A stretch of 64,000 bases of DNA from contig JAUKTV010000007.1 of NCBI GenBank assembly GCA_030549205.1, positions 310,001 through 374,000 of the forward strand. The letters run 5' to 3'. The first letter of the stretch is position 1; every line of letters starts with the position of its first letter. Both the position numbers and the translations under genes were made by a program. This DNA comes from Apiosordaria backusii. Lineage: Eukaryota > Ascomycota > Sordariomycetes > Sordariales > Lasiosphaeriaceae. Under the pieces are notes generated by a model. The model saw nothing but the letters and a program-made list of their open reading frames with translations. It did no database searches and was not told the origin of the DNA. Positions 25,101-36,672 of this stretch are shown here, in pieces.

Positions 25101-25952
25101 AGCGTGAACTGGGAAGAAGCAGGAAGCAGGAAGCAGGAAGCGAGAGCCCCCCGCTGGCCACATCCCACTGGAGAGACGGCTCGCAGGTGATCTCATCACT
25201 TTGTACTCCTCGCTCCCATCACCTCATACCACGCACCACAACAACAAGCAAGCCCAGAACCAGGTCGGCACTTGGGCTGGCCCTCATAATCGCGACCTTG
25301 TTCTCCGGACTGTTTTCCACTGTTTTTGCCATCGACAAGCCACTGCCGCTACGCAGACCGAGGAACTTGGGACAACAAATCCACTTCCATTGCAGGGAAA
25401 CCATTCACCCCACGACAGAGCATTAGCAACAGCCGTTGCTTGGTGCTGGGTAGTTCAGGTGCTCCACCAGCCAAAGTGTCGTCCCATATACAGCAACCCC
25501 CGTCCCAACACCGCTCTCTCTCTCCCCTCCCCGCTCGCTGCTGCACCTCACACAACCACCACTTTACAACCCCCAAAACACCGCATTTTCTCCTTTTCTG
25601 TTTTTGTTTTCTTGTCTGGTTGAGCCGACGCCCGACCTGCCTTACCACCAATCCGCCTCGGAAGCGTGATTCCATTCCTCATCGCCGCACTCGCCTCCCT
25701 GCATAACTCACCACCCACGCTCCTTCGATCCGGAGCCGAGTCCTGACGCCTCCGATGCAATAGCCGCCTCGTGTCGACCAGCCGACTGCTGCCTCTGCAC
25801 CGCGCTCCTTTGTCGACCCCCATCCGTCTATTGACACTCACCTTACTCATCTCACTTATCCGACCCTCACCTACCAACCCAGCGAATCCCCAGCAGCTGC
25901 TTCTCCTTGACGGAACAAGCAGCTCTCTCACCCAAGTCGTTGCATCTCCATC
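19107..25952. other. 6.8 kb gene-poor region
   Basis: No gene supported on either strand. Open frames of up to about 270 codons exist (for example minus strand 24080-24886) but have no domain, and their composition tracks the opposite strand. Features seen are a TTGC repeat at about 23183-23215, a GATATCGATATC palindrome near 22650, an A14 run near 21175, and AGGAAGC repeats near 25115-25140. The last kilobase is CT-rich and probably holds the promoter and long leader of the J-protein gene. Confidence 0.5.
23183..23215. repeat. TTGC tetranucleotide repeat
   Basis: About seven TTGC units, with one T insertion near 23204. Simple tandem repeat in a gene-poor region. Confidence 0.85.
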
Positions 25953-27767
25953 ATGAGCACTCTCCCCGCAGACCCGTGGAAGGCCCTCGGTGTCGAGAAG
26001 AACGCAGACAAGTCTGAGATTCGAAGTGCATACAAGAAGCTTGTGCTCAAGTGCCACCCTGATAAGGTTCAAGACCCCGAGCTTAAGGCTCTCAAGCAGG
26101 AGGAGTTTACGAAGGTACAACAAGCGTGGGAGCTGCTCAGCAATGATGTCGAGCTTGCAAAGTACGAGGAGCAGGTCAAGCTCGCTGAGCTCAAGGCGAA
26201 GGCTCAGGCCGCCATGAAGAACGCGGCCAATACGTCTGTTCCCCGCACAACATCCACTAGGTACTACGACATTCGGACTGCCGAGCCACCATCCAAGTAT
26301 AAGAGCCACTCGACCTCGTCTCCCTCGGCTGGGAAGGTGTACGCCCACTATGCGTCACCTCACACCCGGTCACACGAGGAGGTTCCGGCGTCTCGTACCT
26401 ATGCTGTCTATGAGGATGGCGACAAGACAGCCCGTCGCACCGCCAGCTATGAGAAGCCATCAAAGCGTGACGAGGAGAAAATAGAGGACATCAAGAGGAG
26501 AGAGAAGGAGGAGCTCCGCAGATTCAAGGAGAAGGAGGAGGAGAGGAAAAAAGAGAGGCTGTTGGAGAGGGAACGTGAGAAGGAGCGGGAGCGTGAGCGT
26601 GAGAAGGAAAGGGAAAGGGAGCGTGAGAGGGAGAGGGAGCCCCGCAAGGCTGAGAAGAAGAGACTTGAGCGTCTTGAGAAGGAGCGGGAGAAAGAGCGTC
26701 GTCGTGATGCCGAGGAGAAGTCTCGCCGACACAAGCCCTACGTAGAAACGTATCCCGAGTTCGCCGAGCAACCCTGGGCGGAAGACGAGATCTACGTCTC
26801 CCGATCGGATAAGAAGAAGTCATCGTCGAGCACCAAGAAGTATGACGATCCTCTTCGCGAGCGCGAGCGGGAACGTGAGAGGGAGCGTGATCGAGAACGT
26901 GAGCGTGAGCGGGAGCGGGAGCGGGACAAGTCAAGCTCACGCCGGGCCAAGTCCCCTCATGTCGCAGCGATGGAGGTGCCTGAGCGGAAACATATCGATC
27001 ACTTTGCAGAGGCTGCGAGCTACATCGCGCGTGCCGGTGGTTCTGCACCCAAAGAGACAGCGTTCTGGAAATCGCAAACACCGCCAGATCATATTCTTGA
27101 GATTCCCGTCGCACCTACACCACCTCCTGCAGATGCCGAGGAGGAGATGCTTCTGCGAGCTGCCAGACGGGCTGCGCGCCGCCCCTCTCATGAGGCCTCG
27201 AAATCCAAGGAGAAGCTCAAGTATGATATTGACGCTTCCCCGCCCAAGCCTCGCCCAATCCCCAACCTCACCAAGTCGTACACTACTCCTCCCGTTTCCG
27301 CCGAGTCGCCCCCTCGAGTCAGCCGTACCAACACGACGCCACATGAGTACGAGCGAAGCGCAGCCCGTGGAGAGCGGATTGTCCCCATTCCCTCTCTGAT
27401 GCGCAGCACAACTTGGGCGCCCGGTGCTGCCGCTGGAGGCCGAGGAGATGCGTATGATCCCGACTACTATGAGTCGGACGACGAGCGAGAGCGCCGACGT
27501 CACCGCCGCCGTAACCGATCTCCTGAAGCCATTCACTACAAAGTCGAGGGTGGCAAAACCTCCAAGATGAGCTACGCTTATGGCGAGTCTCCTACCTCGT
27601 CTCGGAGGTACGCAGACGACGGATGGAGTCCTCACTCCCCCTCGGCTGCGTATGCCCAGACAGGCTTCAAGGTGAAAGAGGCCAAGTCGTATGGCTTGAA
27701 TGATATCAAGTATGCGGACTACACCTACACACAAGCCGACCCGTACGGCACGGCTGCGGTATCATGA
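25953..27767 (+). CDS. J-domain protein with long Arg/Glu-rich region
   Basis: A single exon encodes 604 residues. Residues about 5-75 form a J domain (DPWKALGVEKNADKSEIR, then KCHPDKVQDP with the essential HPD motif), so it should stimulate the ATPase of an Hsp70. The zinc-finger and C-terminal client domains of canonical DnaJ are absent. It is therefore a class C (type III) J protein. The middle (about residues 170-250 and 300-335) is built almost only of Arg, Glu and Lys in ER/KE repeats, likely long charged helices. The rest is disordered, with DIRT and YESDDE patches. Proteins of this build are common in Sordariomycetes, with localisation and client unknown. The charged repeats resemble those of some RNA-binding and splicing-linked proteins, but that is only suggestive. 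Confidence 0.88.
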   Translation: MSTLPADPWKALGVEKNADKSEIRSAYKKLVLKCHPDKVQDPELKALKQEEFTKVQQAWELLSNDVELAKYEEQVKLAELKAKAQAAMKNAANTSVPRTTSTRYYDIRTAEPPSKYKSHSTSSPSAGKVYAHYASPHTRSHEEVPASRTYAVYEDGDKTARRTASYEKPSKRDEEKIEDIKRREKEELRRFKEKEEERKKERLLEREREKEREREREKEREREREREREPRKAEKKRLERLEKEREKERRRDAEEKSRRHKPYVETYPEFAEQPWAEDEIYVSRSDKKKSSSSTKKYDDPLRERERERERERDRERERERERERDKSSSRRAKSPHVAAMEVPERKHIDHFAEAASYIARAGGSAPKETAFWKSQTPPDHILEIPVAPTPPPADAEEEMLLRAARRAARRPSHEASKSKEKLKYDIDASPPKPRPIPNLTKSYTTPPVSAESPPRVSRTNTTPHEYERSAARGERIVPIPSLMRSTTWAPGAAAGGRGDAYDPDYYESDDERERRRHRRRNRSPEAIHYKVEGGKTSKMSYAYGESPTSSRRYADDGWSPHSPSAAYAQTGFKVKEAKSYGLNDIKYADYTYTQADPYGTAAVS

Positions 27768-29677
27768 AAGAACGCCACGGACCGATCGTCGCTTGTTGCC
27801 ATTGTGGTGTAGGAGGTCGAGCCGGACATCAAACGCCACAACTCGAACACCTCGACAGTTGGCTGAGACCGCTCGACTACCCCTCTGCGCCTCTCCCTGG
27901 ATGTATTCTCGGCAAACCATTTCTAATTCTTAATGAGCGACGGGAACCAACATTTTTGCTCTTATGCGAGCATTGAGCATTTGCAAAGGTAGTTTTTGTT
28001 TTATTTATCTGGGCAGGAGTTTGGGCATGGATTTCAACTTGATCTTTGGATATGGGGCTAGGTCTATCTTTCCTCCTCTTGATGGTTTCAATTTTACTCT
28101 TTTTGGGTTTTTTTTTTTTGACATGGACGAAACATTTCATGAAGGAAAGAAAAAGAAGCAGTAACGAAGCCAGATATGTGTTTTCATTTCTTTGTCTCAT
28201 TTTTCTATTCTATCAAGTCATGGATGGATTGGTCATGGGATGATGATGAAGCAAATTCACGAGAGAGAATGATGGGGTGGTTGGACTGGGGGCCACCACT
28301 GGGAGGAATGGGTAGGGAATTTTTGGGTAGGGCATTCGGGGGAAGGCATTGCATGGCAAGGAAGGCGTGCTAGGGGGCAGTCGGTCGGTCGAAGTCAGGG
28401 GCAAAGTCCCAATTCGCGTCGCTTGAGTCTTGAAAAACAGGCTCTGGCTGATACCGATGAAGCGCCGCAAGACTGGCTGGCTGGTTGCCTACCTAGGCAT
28501 GAAATGATTTTTGGGATATGACTGAGACGAGATGAGATGAGATGAGATGAAGCATGGATGAGCGAGCGGTCGGTTGAGGGTTGGGCATTTTTATTTCTTT
28601 TTTTGGGATGACTCTTTTTCGTTTCCTTACATCATGTATCTATGACATACCAAACGTTGCCGGCTTTGTTCTGACACAAACGCACACAAACATCACAAAC
28701 AAACAAATCAACAACACGCAAGCATCGCACCCTCACACTTTACGCTTCATCGCATTTTCGCAACCTCAGTTCACGGACAACGTTTACGAACTAGCATGCA
28801 CGCATCGCTCTTGTGATTTGGTGGGATGATGGGGGGCTGAGTGAGATGAATGGGGGAGATCGGATGAGATGGGAGTGGCTGAGGTTTTCGGGGAGGTTGG
28901 GTTGGGTTGGATTGGATTAGGTTGGGTTTGGTGTTGGTAGTGGTGGTGGTAGTGGTGGTGGTAGGAGCTTGGCGATTGTGGCTATGGCGCTGTGGTTGGT
29001 GGTGACGCGCAACGCAACCTTTCTGAGGTTGTTTTTTTCTGATATGGTATTTGGTCAAAACCCAAGGGTGTGCGTGGTATTCTCTACTCACACTTGGGGA
29101 TATACGACCTATGTCTCGTTTTGTGTGGAAACGGGATGCTGGGAGGAAAGACACTTTTTTTTTTTTTTGCACGGGTTTATTATTTTTTTTCATGACTTTT
29201 ATGACAACACAAATTTGCAGCAACACAAATCTTAGTTTGATGAAATTCACAATTGAAGAACTTGAGACTTTTTTTTTCTATGATGAACACTTGAGTATAA
29301 AACCATTTACAGCTGCTTGCGTGGAAATTGAAATCGAATATGGGTATTTGTACATACTTGTGTAGTGTAGTGTACATGTTACTTACAAAAGGAGGATGTT
29401 TGGTGGAATTTACTGGTAAGTTGTGTGTGTGTGTGTGTATGTGTGTGTGTGTGTATGTGTGTGTGTGTGTATGTGTGTGTGTGTGTATGTGTGTGTGTGT
29501 GTATGTATGTGTGTGTGTGTGTGTGTTTGTTTGTTGTGACTTCCTCCTCTCTAGTTGGTATTGACCCCTTTCTCATCCATCTCCATCACCCCATGCCTTA
29601 TCCAAGGCCTGCCTTCTTCCACTACCTTGTAATGTCGTCCGTTCTTGCGTTGGGGGAGTTGTCAACAATCGTCTATA
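27768..29677. other. 1.9 kb convergent 3' region with simple repeats
   Basis: Lies between the ends of the J-protein and sterol acyltransferase genes. It contains a GAGAT pentamer run at about 28525-28545, a GGTTGG-rich tract at about 28893-28985 that could form two-tetrad G-quadruplexes on the plus strand, and poly-T runs near 29155-29190. No gene is supported. Confidence 0.5.
29421..29534. repeat. GT microsatellite with 16-bp higher-order unit
   Basis: About 114 bases of GT dinucleotides interrupted by A at 29439, 29455, 29471, 29487 and 29503. The interruptions are exactly 16 bases apart, so the array is (GT)7AT repeated about five times, which points to unit-level duplication and not only dinucleotide slippage. 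Confidence 0.9.
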
Positions 29678-31508
29678 TCATACAAGCACATAAAGCGAGC
29701 AAATCTATTCCCCGTATTAGCTTCATCCCCTCCCCATCTCTCACGAAGTAAAACTTACCAAAGCCAACCCCAAAATCATACTACACCAAAAGCAAACATT
29801 ATTAAACGTCTCCCTCCCTCTCACCCACTTGGTCCTCTGCAAGACCACAAGCGGCAGCTGCATCATCTGGCATACAAACCCATAACCCCTCAGCTTCTTC
29901 GTAATACACCCCATCACAACCTCATGCCCCACCGCACTGATCAAAAAAGTGATGACCGTCGCGTTGCCCTTCCCAATATACGGCCTCGACGCACTGTAGA
30001 CGTGCCTCCTGAGAAACGAATAAACAGGGACATTCCACTCCCTGCTAAACTCCATCCAATCCGTGCTGTTCCACCAATCGCTATAAAAATGCCTGTCTGC
30101 GAAGTGGGTGATTTCGGCAAACGCCCCCAAAACGTATTCGAAAATGACGAGGAAGACGAGGAGGAAGGTGAGCATAAAGGGGAAGAGAAGCCAGGAGATG
30201 GTTTCGGCTAGGATGAGCAAGACTTCCAAGCCTGAGGCAGGGGAGGCTGAGTGGTTGAGCCGTGACGAAGCGTCGGTTAGGGCGGGGAGGATGAATTCCT
30301 CTGATATGATGGTCAACAGAAAAATGCAGCCAAAGGTGGCGGCGATTTTGCTGAGCAGGTTTTGCCAGTCGATCTTTTCCGTGCGTGGGTATTCGATTTC
30401 GTAGCAGAGGGTGGGACAGCACAGAAAGTCGAGATAGTTCCACCAGGTAAGGTTGGAGGGGTAGGTCGTGTTGCCTATTGGGCTGGTGAGTTCCCTCGCG
30501 AGGACCTCGCGGAGCTGGGAGACCTCATCGGATTCTTCGCTGCTGTCATGGTGGTCTTTGTCCGTGTGTTGGGGCTTGGAGCTGGCGTGGGCGGTCCTGG
30601 GGCTGGTTGCGACTGTGCCCATTGGGTTTTCGGGGGTTGGGTAGAGGTAAGCGGGGGCTCGAGAGGCGGTTGAGGGGTCGTCGAGGGCGCGGAGACGCTT
30701 TTCAGTCTCGGAGAGATGGCCGTTGTAGAAGGCGTAGGAGTGCATCTTCATTAGCATGACCATGGTGTGGAGGATTAGGAAGACCTGGGCGGTCCATGTC
30801 CAGTCCAACAAGAAGGGTACCGCTATCCAAAAGGCCAGCCAAAGGACTTGGTAAACGCTCATGATAGCTGTTCCACCCTTTGCCCAGGTCAAGGCGCTTT
30901 TCGCAGGCGCATCGCGGAAGATGTTTTGTAAGGGGAGGGCGACAGCAGTACTGGCGACCATCAAGAAATCGGCAACGGCCAAGTGCCAGAGGTTGACGGT
31001 AAATAAACCCCATATTTGAACGCGCATTGGGTATCCGGTATCCTTTATGTTGCGCAACATGGTGGTGATGGCCATGATGGCCAGGCCAATCCAGAAGAGG
31101 TTGAAGAAGCCATGGAAGTCGCGGTAATCGCTGTTCGGATCGAAATGAGAAACTCGACTTGCGAACTCGATGGTAGGAAAAAGACGTCGGCGTTGCTCTG
31201 CGCGCACCTGCTTACGGGCGGAAGAGAGCGACTTGACGGATGGAGGAGCGTCTGGGGGAACTGGTGTCGATCGACCACTATGAAGATAGACAGAATGGTG
31301 AGCCGGCGGCCACAAAGCTCTAGCATTCCAATTGACTTTACCTAGTGGTGCCCGTAACGATGCCATTGGTAGGGGGATCGAGAGCGCCGTTTGGCTCCGA
31401 GAGGTTACTGATGTGGGAGAGCTGGGAATGGACTGGTTTCCTGGGTCGGGGGCGCAAGATGCGATCACCGGTCCCATCCGAGACATCGGCCGACGTGGTA
31501 GAGGTCAT
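29678..31508 (-). CDS. sterol O-acyltransferase (ARE/MBOAT family)
   Basis: ER enzyme that esterifies ergosterol with fatty acyl-CoA for lipid droplets. Exons 31342-31508, 29759-31277 and 29678-29704 encode 570 residues. The last exon is only nine codons: the donor GTAAGT after CTTTG and acceptor GGAATAG give an end LALICSLYVLV, typical of the family, whereas reading through gives an implausible SFTS stop. Exon 1 begins at MTSTTSADVSD; an in-frame ATG at 31649 is less likely. Multiple membrane helices are visible. The family motif FYSDWWN is followed by the block ending ISAVGHEVVMG, whose His is the MBOAT active-site residue. Residues about 1-75 are a disordered cytosolic N terminus. A diacylglycerol acyltransferase role is the main alternative, but the motifs fit ARE1/ARE2 better. 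Confidence 0.88.
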
Positions 31509-34272
31509 TGCTGGATACGAGCGTAAATAGCACGACACGAACGTCAAGACTATCTTGCCAGTCCCTTCTTCCTGTCGACAAATCCCCGGATTCTGGTAAA
31601 CTAGGACGCCACGCGCTGATCCAAAGGTTGGAGTTGGGTTCGTGGCCAAATTAAAGTTTCCACAAGTGCTTCAGGGGAACGCGCTTTGAGATCGAAGGAC
31701 TAGGAACAATGGGGCACCAGAAGAGCGTGTTCTCACCCAGAACCCGTCAGTGGAAGAAAGTCTGACATGGAGGTATCATGGGCCATATCCAACTCGCAAA
31801 ACAGCTTTTTAGCAACTGGTGATACGCGTACAACTTGTCTGGAGAATATTTAGAGCAACTTCCACTTTGCGACCAACAGTCTCGGATTGCTCGGCTGGCG
31901 TCAGCTTTGAGAACACTACGTCACCGCCACGTGATTAGCAAGGGTCCAAGACATTCCAAGACATCGAGAGACTCTTTCATTCTTGCTATTTCCGGCCCTC
32001 CAGAATCCCAAATGCGGTGCGCCACGGGAGGCGTAGACCAGATATGAGCCACGAAGATATTGCACCGCAAAGAAACCCTTTTGAAGATTTCTGCCTGGCA
32101 ACCTGGAACCTTGAGATTCCGCAAGAGGCTGGCGCTGATCGGGCGTTATAGTGTACTAGGCGCTTTATCATGGCCCCTGGCTGGCGGGACGAGCCGCTTC
32201 TTTCGATTGCAGGTACGAGCGAGATGAAAAGTAAAGGTCCAGGCACGGATAGCAGAGGCCTTCTACTCGCTCTACCACGGCATCTACTTGTACAGCCTAG
32301 TTGAACACCAAGCAGCCACAAAGCAATTGGGTTTGCCTGTTCTGTGCTATCCAAGACAAAAACGTCAACGGACATCCGGTTCACCCGGATCTACCGCACA
32401 CCAGTAGGCCAAATAAAGAAAAGCCAGAAATCATGGAATGTCCAACCGAGTTACACCTTTTTGGGGAAGGCTTCATGCGCTGAGATGTTCCTTCAGAACT
32501 CTAATACAGGGTACTGAGGCTGTGTCCTTGCTGGCGAGTGTCTATTACACCGGAGTTTCTTGCGGGCAGATATGTGCCGCAGAAGTGAATGATAGGGTCA
32601 CAGGTTTGGATATTATACCGAGTGGCTATCATGGAGATCCTTCACTGTCAGACTTCTGTGAGAGAATGGGGGACCAATAAGTATCCAGAATTGACCACCG
32701 TGGTGTTGCGGGGCAAAGTGAGACGAGGGGTTGGGTTCTTGGTCATCCCTCCCCGCCGTCTCCCCTCTTCCCAGATACATACAGCCAGTCTTTTTACATT
32801 CGTATCTTGGCCGGTTGTCTGAATGCAGCATCGAGATTTGGTTGCTTATACCTCAGCATCTTTTCGAGATAGGCTGCTGATACTGCAGTCCCGATGCCTT
32901 GTAGAGAGGCAGGGTATGAGCCGAAGACGGAGCTGATATCTTGGGAGTCAGAGATAAGATGGAAAAGCCTCATTGAGGAAGCGATGCAACAAGAAACCTG
33001 GAAAGTATTTTTGTCAGCCGCTTTCTTGGGTTACTATAGTCTGTCAGTGAACCGCAATTACGGCCGACAGGATGAGCTGTAGCCAACAACAAGAGAAGTC
33101 TCTTGCATTCCTCTGATTCCAACACCATGACGAATTTTCTTTTGAGTGAGGCAATGTCTTTGATCAAGATGGAATAATGGCCTTCAAGGGTATCGGCGGG
33201 TCTGGTTTTCTTTGTCTTATCCGCTTGTCAGGGTCCATGATAGCAGGGCCACTGTGACCGCCCACATGGGCCGTGGTCCGCTGAAATGCGCTTGTGGTGA
33301 GACGGTTCGATCTCCTTCCTGTCTGGAGACGGTCACACAAGTTAGAAATCCCGAATGCGTCTTGGGCGAGCGCTGAGTGGCGGACCCATTCATCGCCAAA
33401 TGGACCTCGCCTCCGACCTGTGCCCCCGGTCTGAAGTGTCATGGGATGTCAATTCATGACCAAGAGTCATAAAGGAGCTGTATTTCCTCCGAAATCAAAC
33501 GTTACCTCGAGAGAGCCTCTAACCTCAACCCCAATTTGACACCCGGGACCAGCTGCCCGGCAAGGTCGCAGCCCGCATCGTCACCAACCAAGGTACTAAA
33601 GATTGCAAGTGGAGTTTGAGATCACTCCTAGACTTTCTCTCCACGCCAGACCACGGGCATTTGGGTCACAAGCGCAAGGCTTGCGCACGCCCTGCGCAGC
33701 GCCCTTCCTCCCAACGCGCAGCAAGACTCCGAATTGAGTCGACGCGCACTTTCAGACGAATTTCTCGACGAGTTAGACTCGGTCTTTTGTGTGGTTTGGA
33801 GAGGACGAAGACCCGTTATCAATCGATTTTCCCCCGACACCAAGCAAACCTTGGACGGTTATCAGCAGTTCTCGTCGAACTACTGGGCCGCTGCAGCCCC
33901 TATCTCTGAGTGGCTTCCCGTTCCAGGTTGTTTGTCTCTCAGGAGTCGGCCCACGCACCACGCGCATCGCATCGCATCACATACGCCGTCGCCCTCTCTG
34001 TTCGTGCAGGTCCAGGTGCAGGCACCCTTGAGGCACCCTTGAGGTCCCTTGGCGGATTGGGCGTCCGGGAGAAGCCAAGCAGAAGCCGCAGAACACCCCG
34101 GGCCCCACCCAGCCGCCCACCACCCCAGTCTGGGTGTGCTGAGAGTTCCCACTTAAGGTGCCCTGGACGGTGTCACGCTCCGCGAAAGTGAGTGTGAGTC
34201 TGGGGAGGGTCCCCAACATCCTGCTGCGTCCGCCGAAGTTGCGCTGACTTCCGACCCGAAGCAAGCGCAGCC
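31509..34272. other. 2.8 kb divergent intergenic region
   Basis: Between the sterol acyltransferase start and the kinase start. No gene is supported. The part from about 33600 is probably the long 5' leader and promoter of the kinase gene. Nothing resembling an RNA gene was found; GGTTCGATCTCC at about 33304 resembles a tRNA B box but has no matching A box or stems. Confidence 0.5.
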
Positions 34273-36672
34273 ATGGCTTCGCGGCCACCCCATCCCGATT
34301 CCATAAACCTCCCCCATTCTGCCCCGTCGGTGCTCGTATCCTCCGACATACGTGACGACACAGATCCCCATCATGGCAGACCCTACGACCCTGCGGCTAC
34401 CATAGCTGCCGCCAGAGGCCTTGAGAAACACGATTCCTTCGCCCCTACCTCTGCGCAACCCATACCTGCTCCTGATTCGACCTCCTCTTACACAGGGACA
34501 GCAGCAGGTGTAACCTCTGCCTCCAGCTCAATCCCTCAGCTGCCTACGAGTCCTCTCCAATTCCGCGCACAAACTATAGCCCCGTCGCCTCCCCCTCCGC
34601 TGCCGGCCCGGTCCGCTGCTCGTTCTCCGTCCTCTTCGATCCAGGAGCCGTTCGGCCTCCCGAGCCACGGCTTTCCCTCCCAACGACCGGCCCACCTCGG
34701 GAGCAACGCCCTGCGGCTGCAAACCGAGTTTCGTCCCGGTTCTCCCCCGCACTCGAATTCCCACAACGGCTTCACGACGCCAGCGAGAAACCCGAAGCCC
34801 TCGCCGAACCTTTCCCTGAGGCACATCCCTTCGGCCTCTTCCCTACGCTCAATAACCAGAACTCCTAGCTTCAAGGCCGGCAGCCTGTCCGGCGCCTTTG
34901 GTTCAGCCTCGGCCGCGAGCTCGACTGTTGCGAGTCCTGTCATTGCCGCGATGGGCGACGTTACTCCGTTGCCTTCTCCTCTGCTCTCGACACACTCTCC
35001 AGGGCCATGGAAGCGCCACGCCCGCGAGGCATCAGCTTTGCAGTCAGCAACCGAGGAGGATAGCCTCTTAGGCACAAGTCCGGAAGATTCCAAGACAGCA
35101 ACCACGCCGACGAACACGAAGCTCCGGGGTTATGCGGCGCTGTCATCTCACCATGCAGCCGGGATATTGGCCGAGAATGCCATGTCTGAGAGGCCTGGAT
35201 ACCTCGCGAAACCCAAATCACACACGAGGAACCGGAGTATCAGTGATTACAAGCCAGATCCAATGTTGATACCTAAGCGGATGTCGACCGTTTCTGGATC
35301 TCGTGTAAAAGCTGACCATGCGAGCCTTTCCGAACCACACATGCGGCGGGAGCGTAACCTATCCGAAGCACGAGGTTTGACGCCCATCGAAAAACCACCT
35401 ACTCCACCCCGAGCGAGTCCTCACTGAGTGCCACAGAATCATGTTCATCGTCCAAGAGTTCCGCCGCCTCCCATACCAGCAGCAAGAAGCACTCTCCGCC
35501 AGAATACTTTGAAGCCTATGGTAGGCATGACAGAAAACGACGTCGGTGGAGGGCTATCGGGCAGCTGGGCCAGGGTACTTTCAGTCGGGTCATGCTTGCG
35601 ACAAGCCAGACATCACCGGCTTCGGACGATGAAGATATCTCCCCTAGCACCGTCCCCGTCACACCAGATCTATCGGCACAGCACGAGCGGCGATCACTCG
35701 TCGCGGTCAAGATCTGCGAGCACGGGGCTCTGGGCGGCGCCTCAGAAGAACGGATCGAGATGAGCCTCAAACGCGAGCTTGAGATTATGCAATGTATCCG
35801 GCACCCATCTTTGGTGAACCTAAAGGCCTGGAGCATCGAACCGTCACGGGCGATTCTTGTCCTCAGCTATTATCCCGGCGGTGACCTATTTGACGTCGCC
35901 AGTAAGCACCGGGAGCTCCTCAGCCCATCCCTCCTAAGCCGCATGTTCGCCGAGCTGGTAGGTGCTGTCAGCTATCTTCACGACCAGAAGATTGTCCATA
36001 GAGATATAAAACTTGAGAGTGAGTGCTCCCCCTCGGCTTCACGTCCTCATATGTTGAACTTGTGTAATTCTGACTTGGGTGCTAGACGTCCTGGTCAACC
36101 TCACGCCAGAGGAGCTGTGTGTGAAAACCGTAGATTGGGCGACGTACCCTTATCCTGTCATTACGCTTGGTGACCTGGGCCTCTCTCGCCATGTCCAGGA
36201 CGATGAGAAGCTCGAGACGAGATGCGGTTCGGATGACTATGCTGCGCCCGAAGTGATAATGGGCCAGCCCTACGACGGCCGCGCCACCGACGCGTGGTCG
36301 CTGGGTGTGCTTCTCTACGCGCTCCTAGAGGGCAGGTTACCTTTTGACCCGCACCCAGGTGTTGGCGATTATGCCATGCAAATGCGGATGCGGAGTCGGA
36401 CTAGTCATCGTATCGCCCGCGTAGAATGGCGGTGGATTGAGTATGGGGTCAAGGACGGTGAGGATGGAGAAGGGGACCACGAAGCGGACCTTGCCAAGTT
36501 TGACGCCAAGGGCTTGACAGGCGCCATGGAGGTTGTCGAGGGACTCCTCAAGCGTGCCAGGAGTCGTTGGCCCTTGACCAAGGTAGCCGAAACGAAATGG
36601 GTAGTTGGTGCCATCCAGGTCCCTGGTGGCATTAGGTTCAGGGAGGAAGAGGAGGGAGAGGAAGTATTCTAA
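34273..36672 (+). CDS. serine/threonine protein kinase with long disordered N terminus; one frame break
   Basis: Residues about 1-420 are Ser/Pro-rich and disordered. The kinase domain follows: glycine loop GQGTFSRVM (about 437), LVAVKICEHG lysine, HRDIKLEN catalytic loop, DLGLS in place of DFG, and GSDDYAAPE in the activation segment, like CAMK-group kinases. An intron at 36019-36085 (donor GTGAGT, acceptor GCTAG, phase 1) restores LENVLVN. The N-terminal frame ends at a TGA at 35425, while the kinase frame is open from just after 35355. One extra C in the C4 run at 35407-35410 would join the two smoothly through a Ser-rich linker and give 777 residues. A short intron is the alternative, but no good splice pair fits. 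Substrate and pathway are unknown; no orthologue name is given. Confidence 0.8.

Noticed and set aside
25771..25956. Possible upstream open frame overlapping the J-protein start
   Set aside because: It begins at GTG, not ATG, so it is not a credible eukaryotic upstream ORF.
28893..28990. GGTTGG/GGTGGT tract as a telomere-like repeat
   Set aside because: It lacks a TTAGGG period; it is ordinary G/T-rich simple sequence.
33300..33315. GGTTCGATCTCC resembling a tRNA B box
   Set aside because: No A box at the right distance and no acceptor or anticodon stems could be folded.
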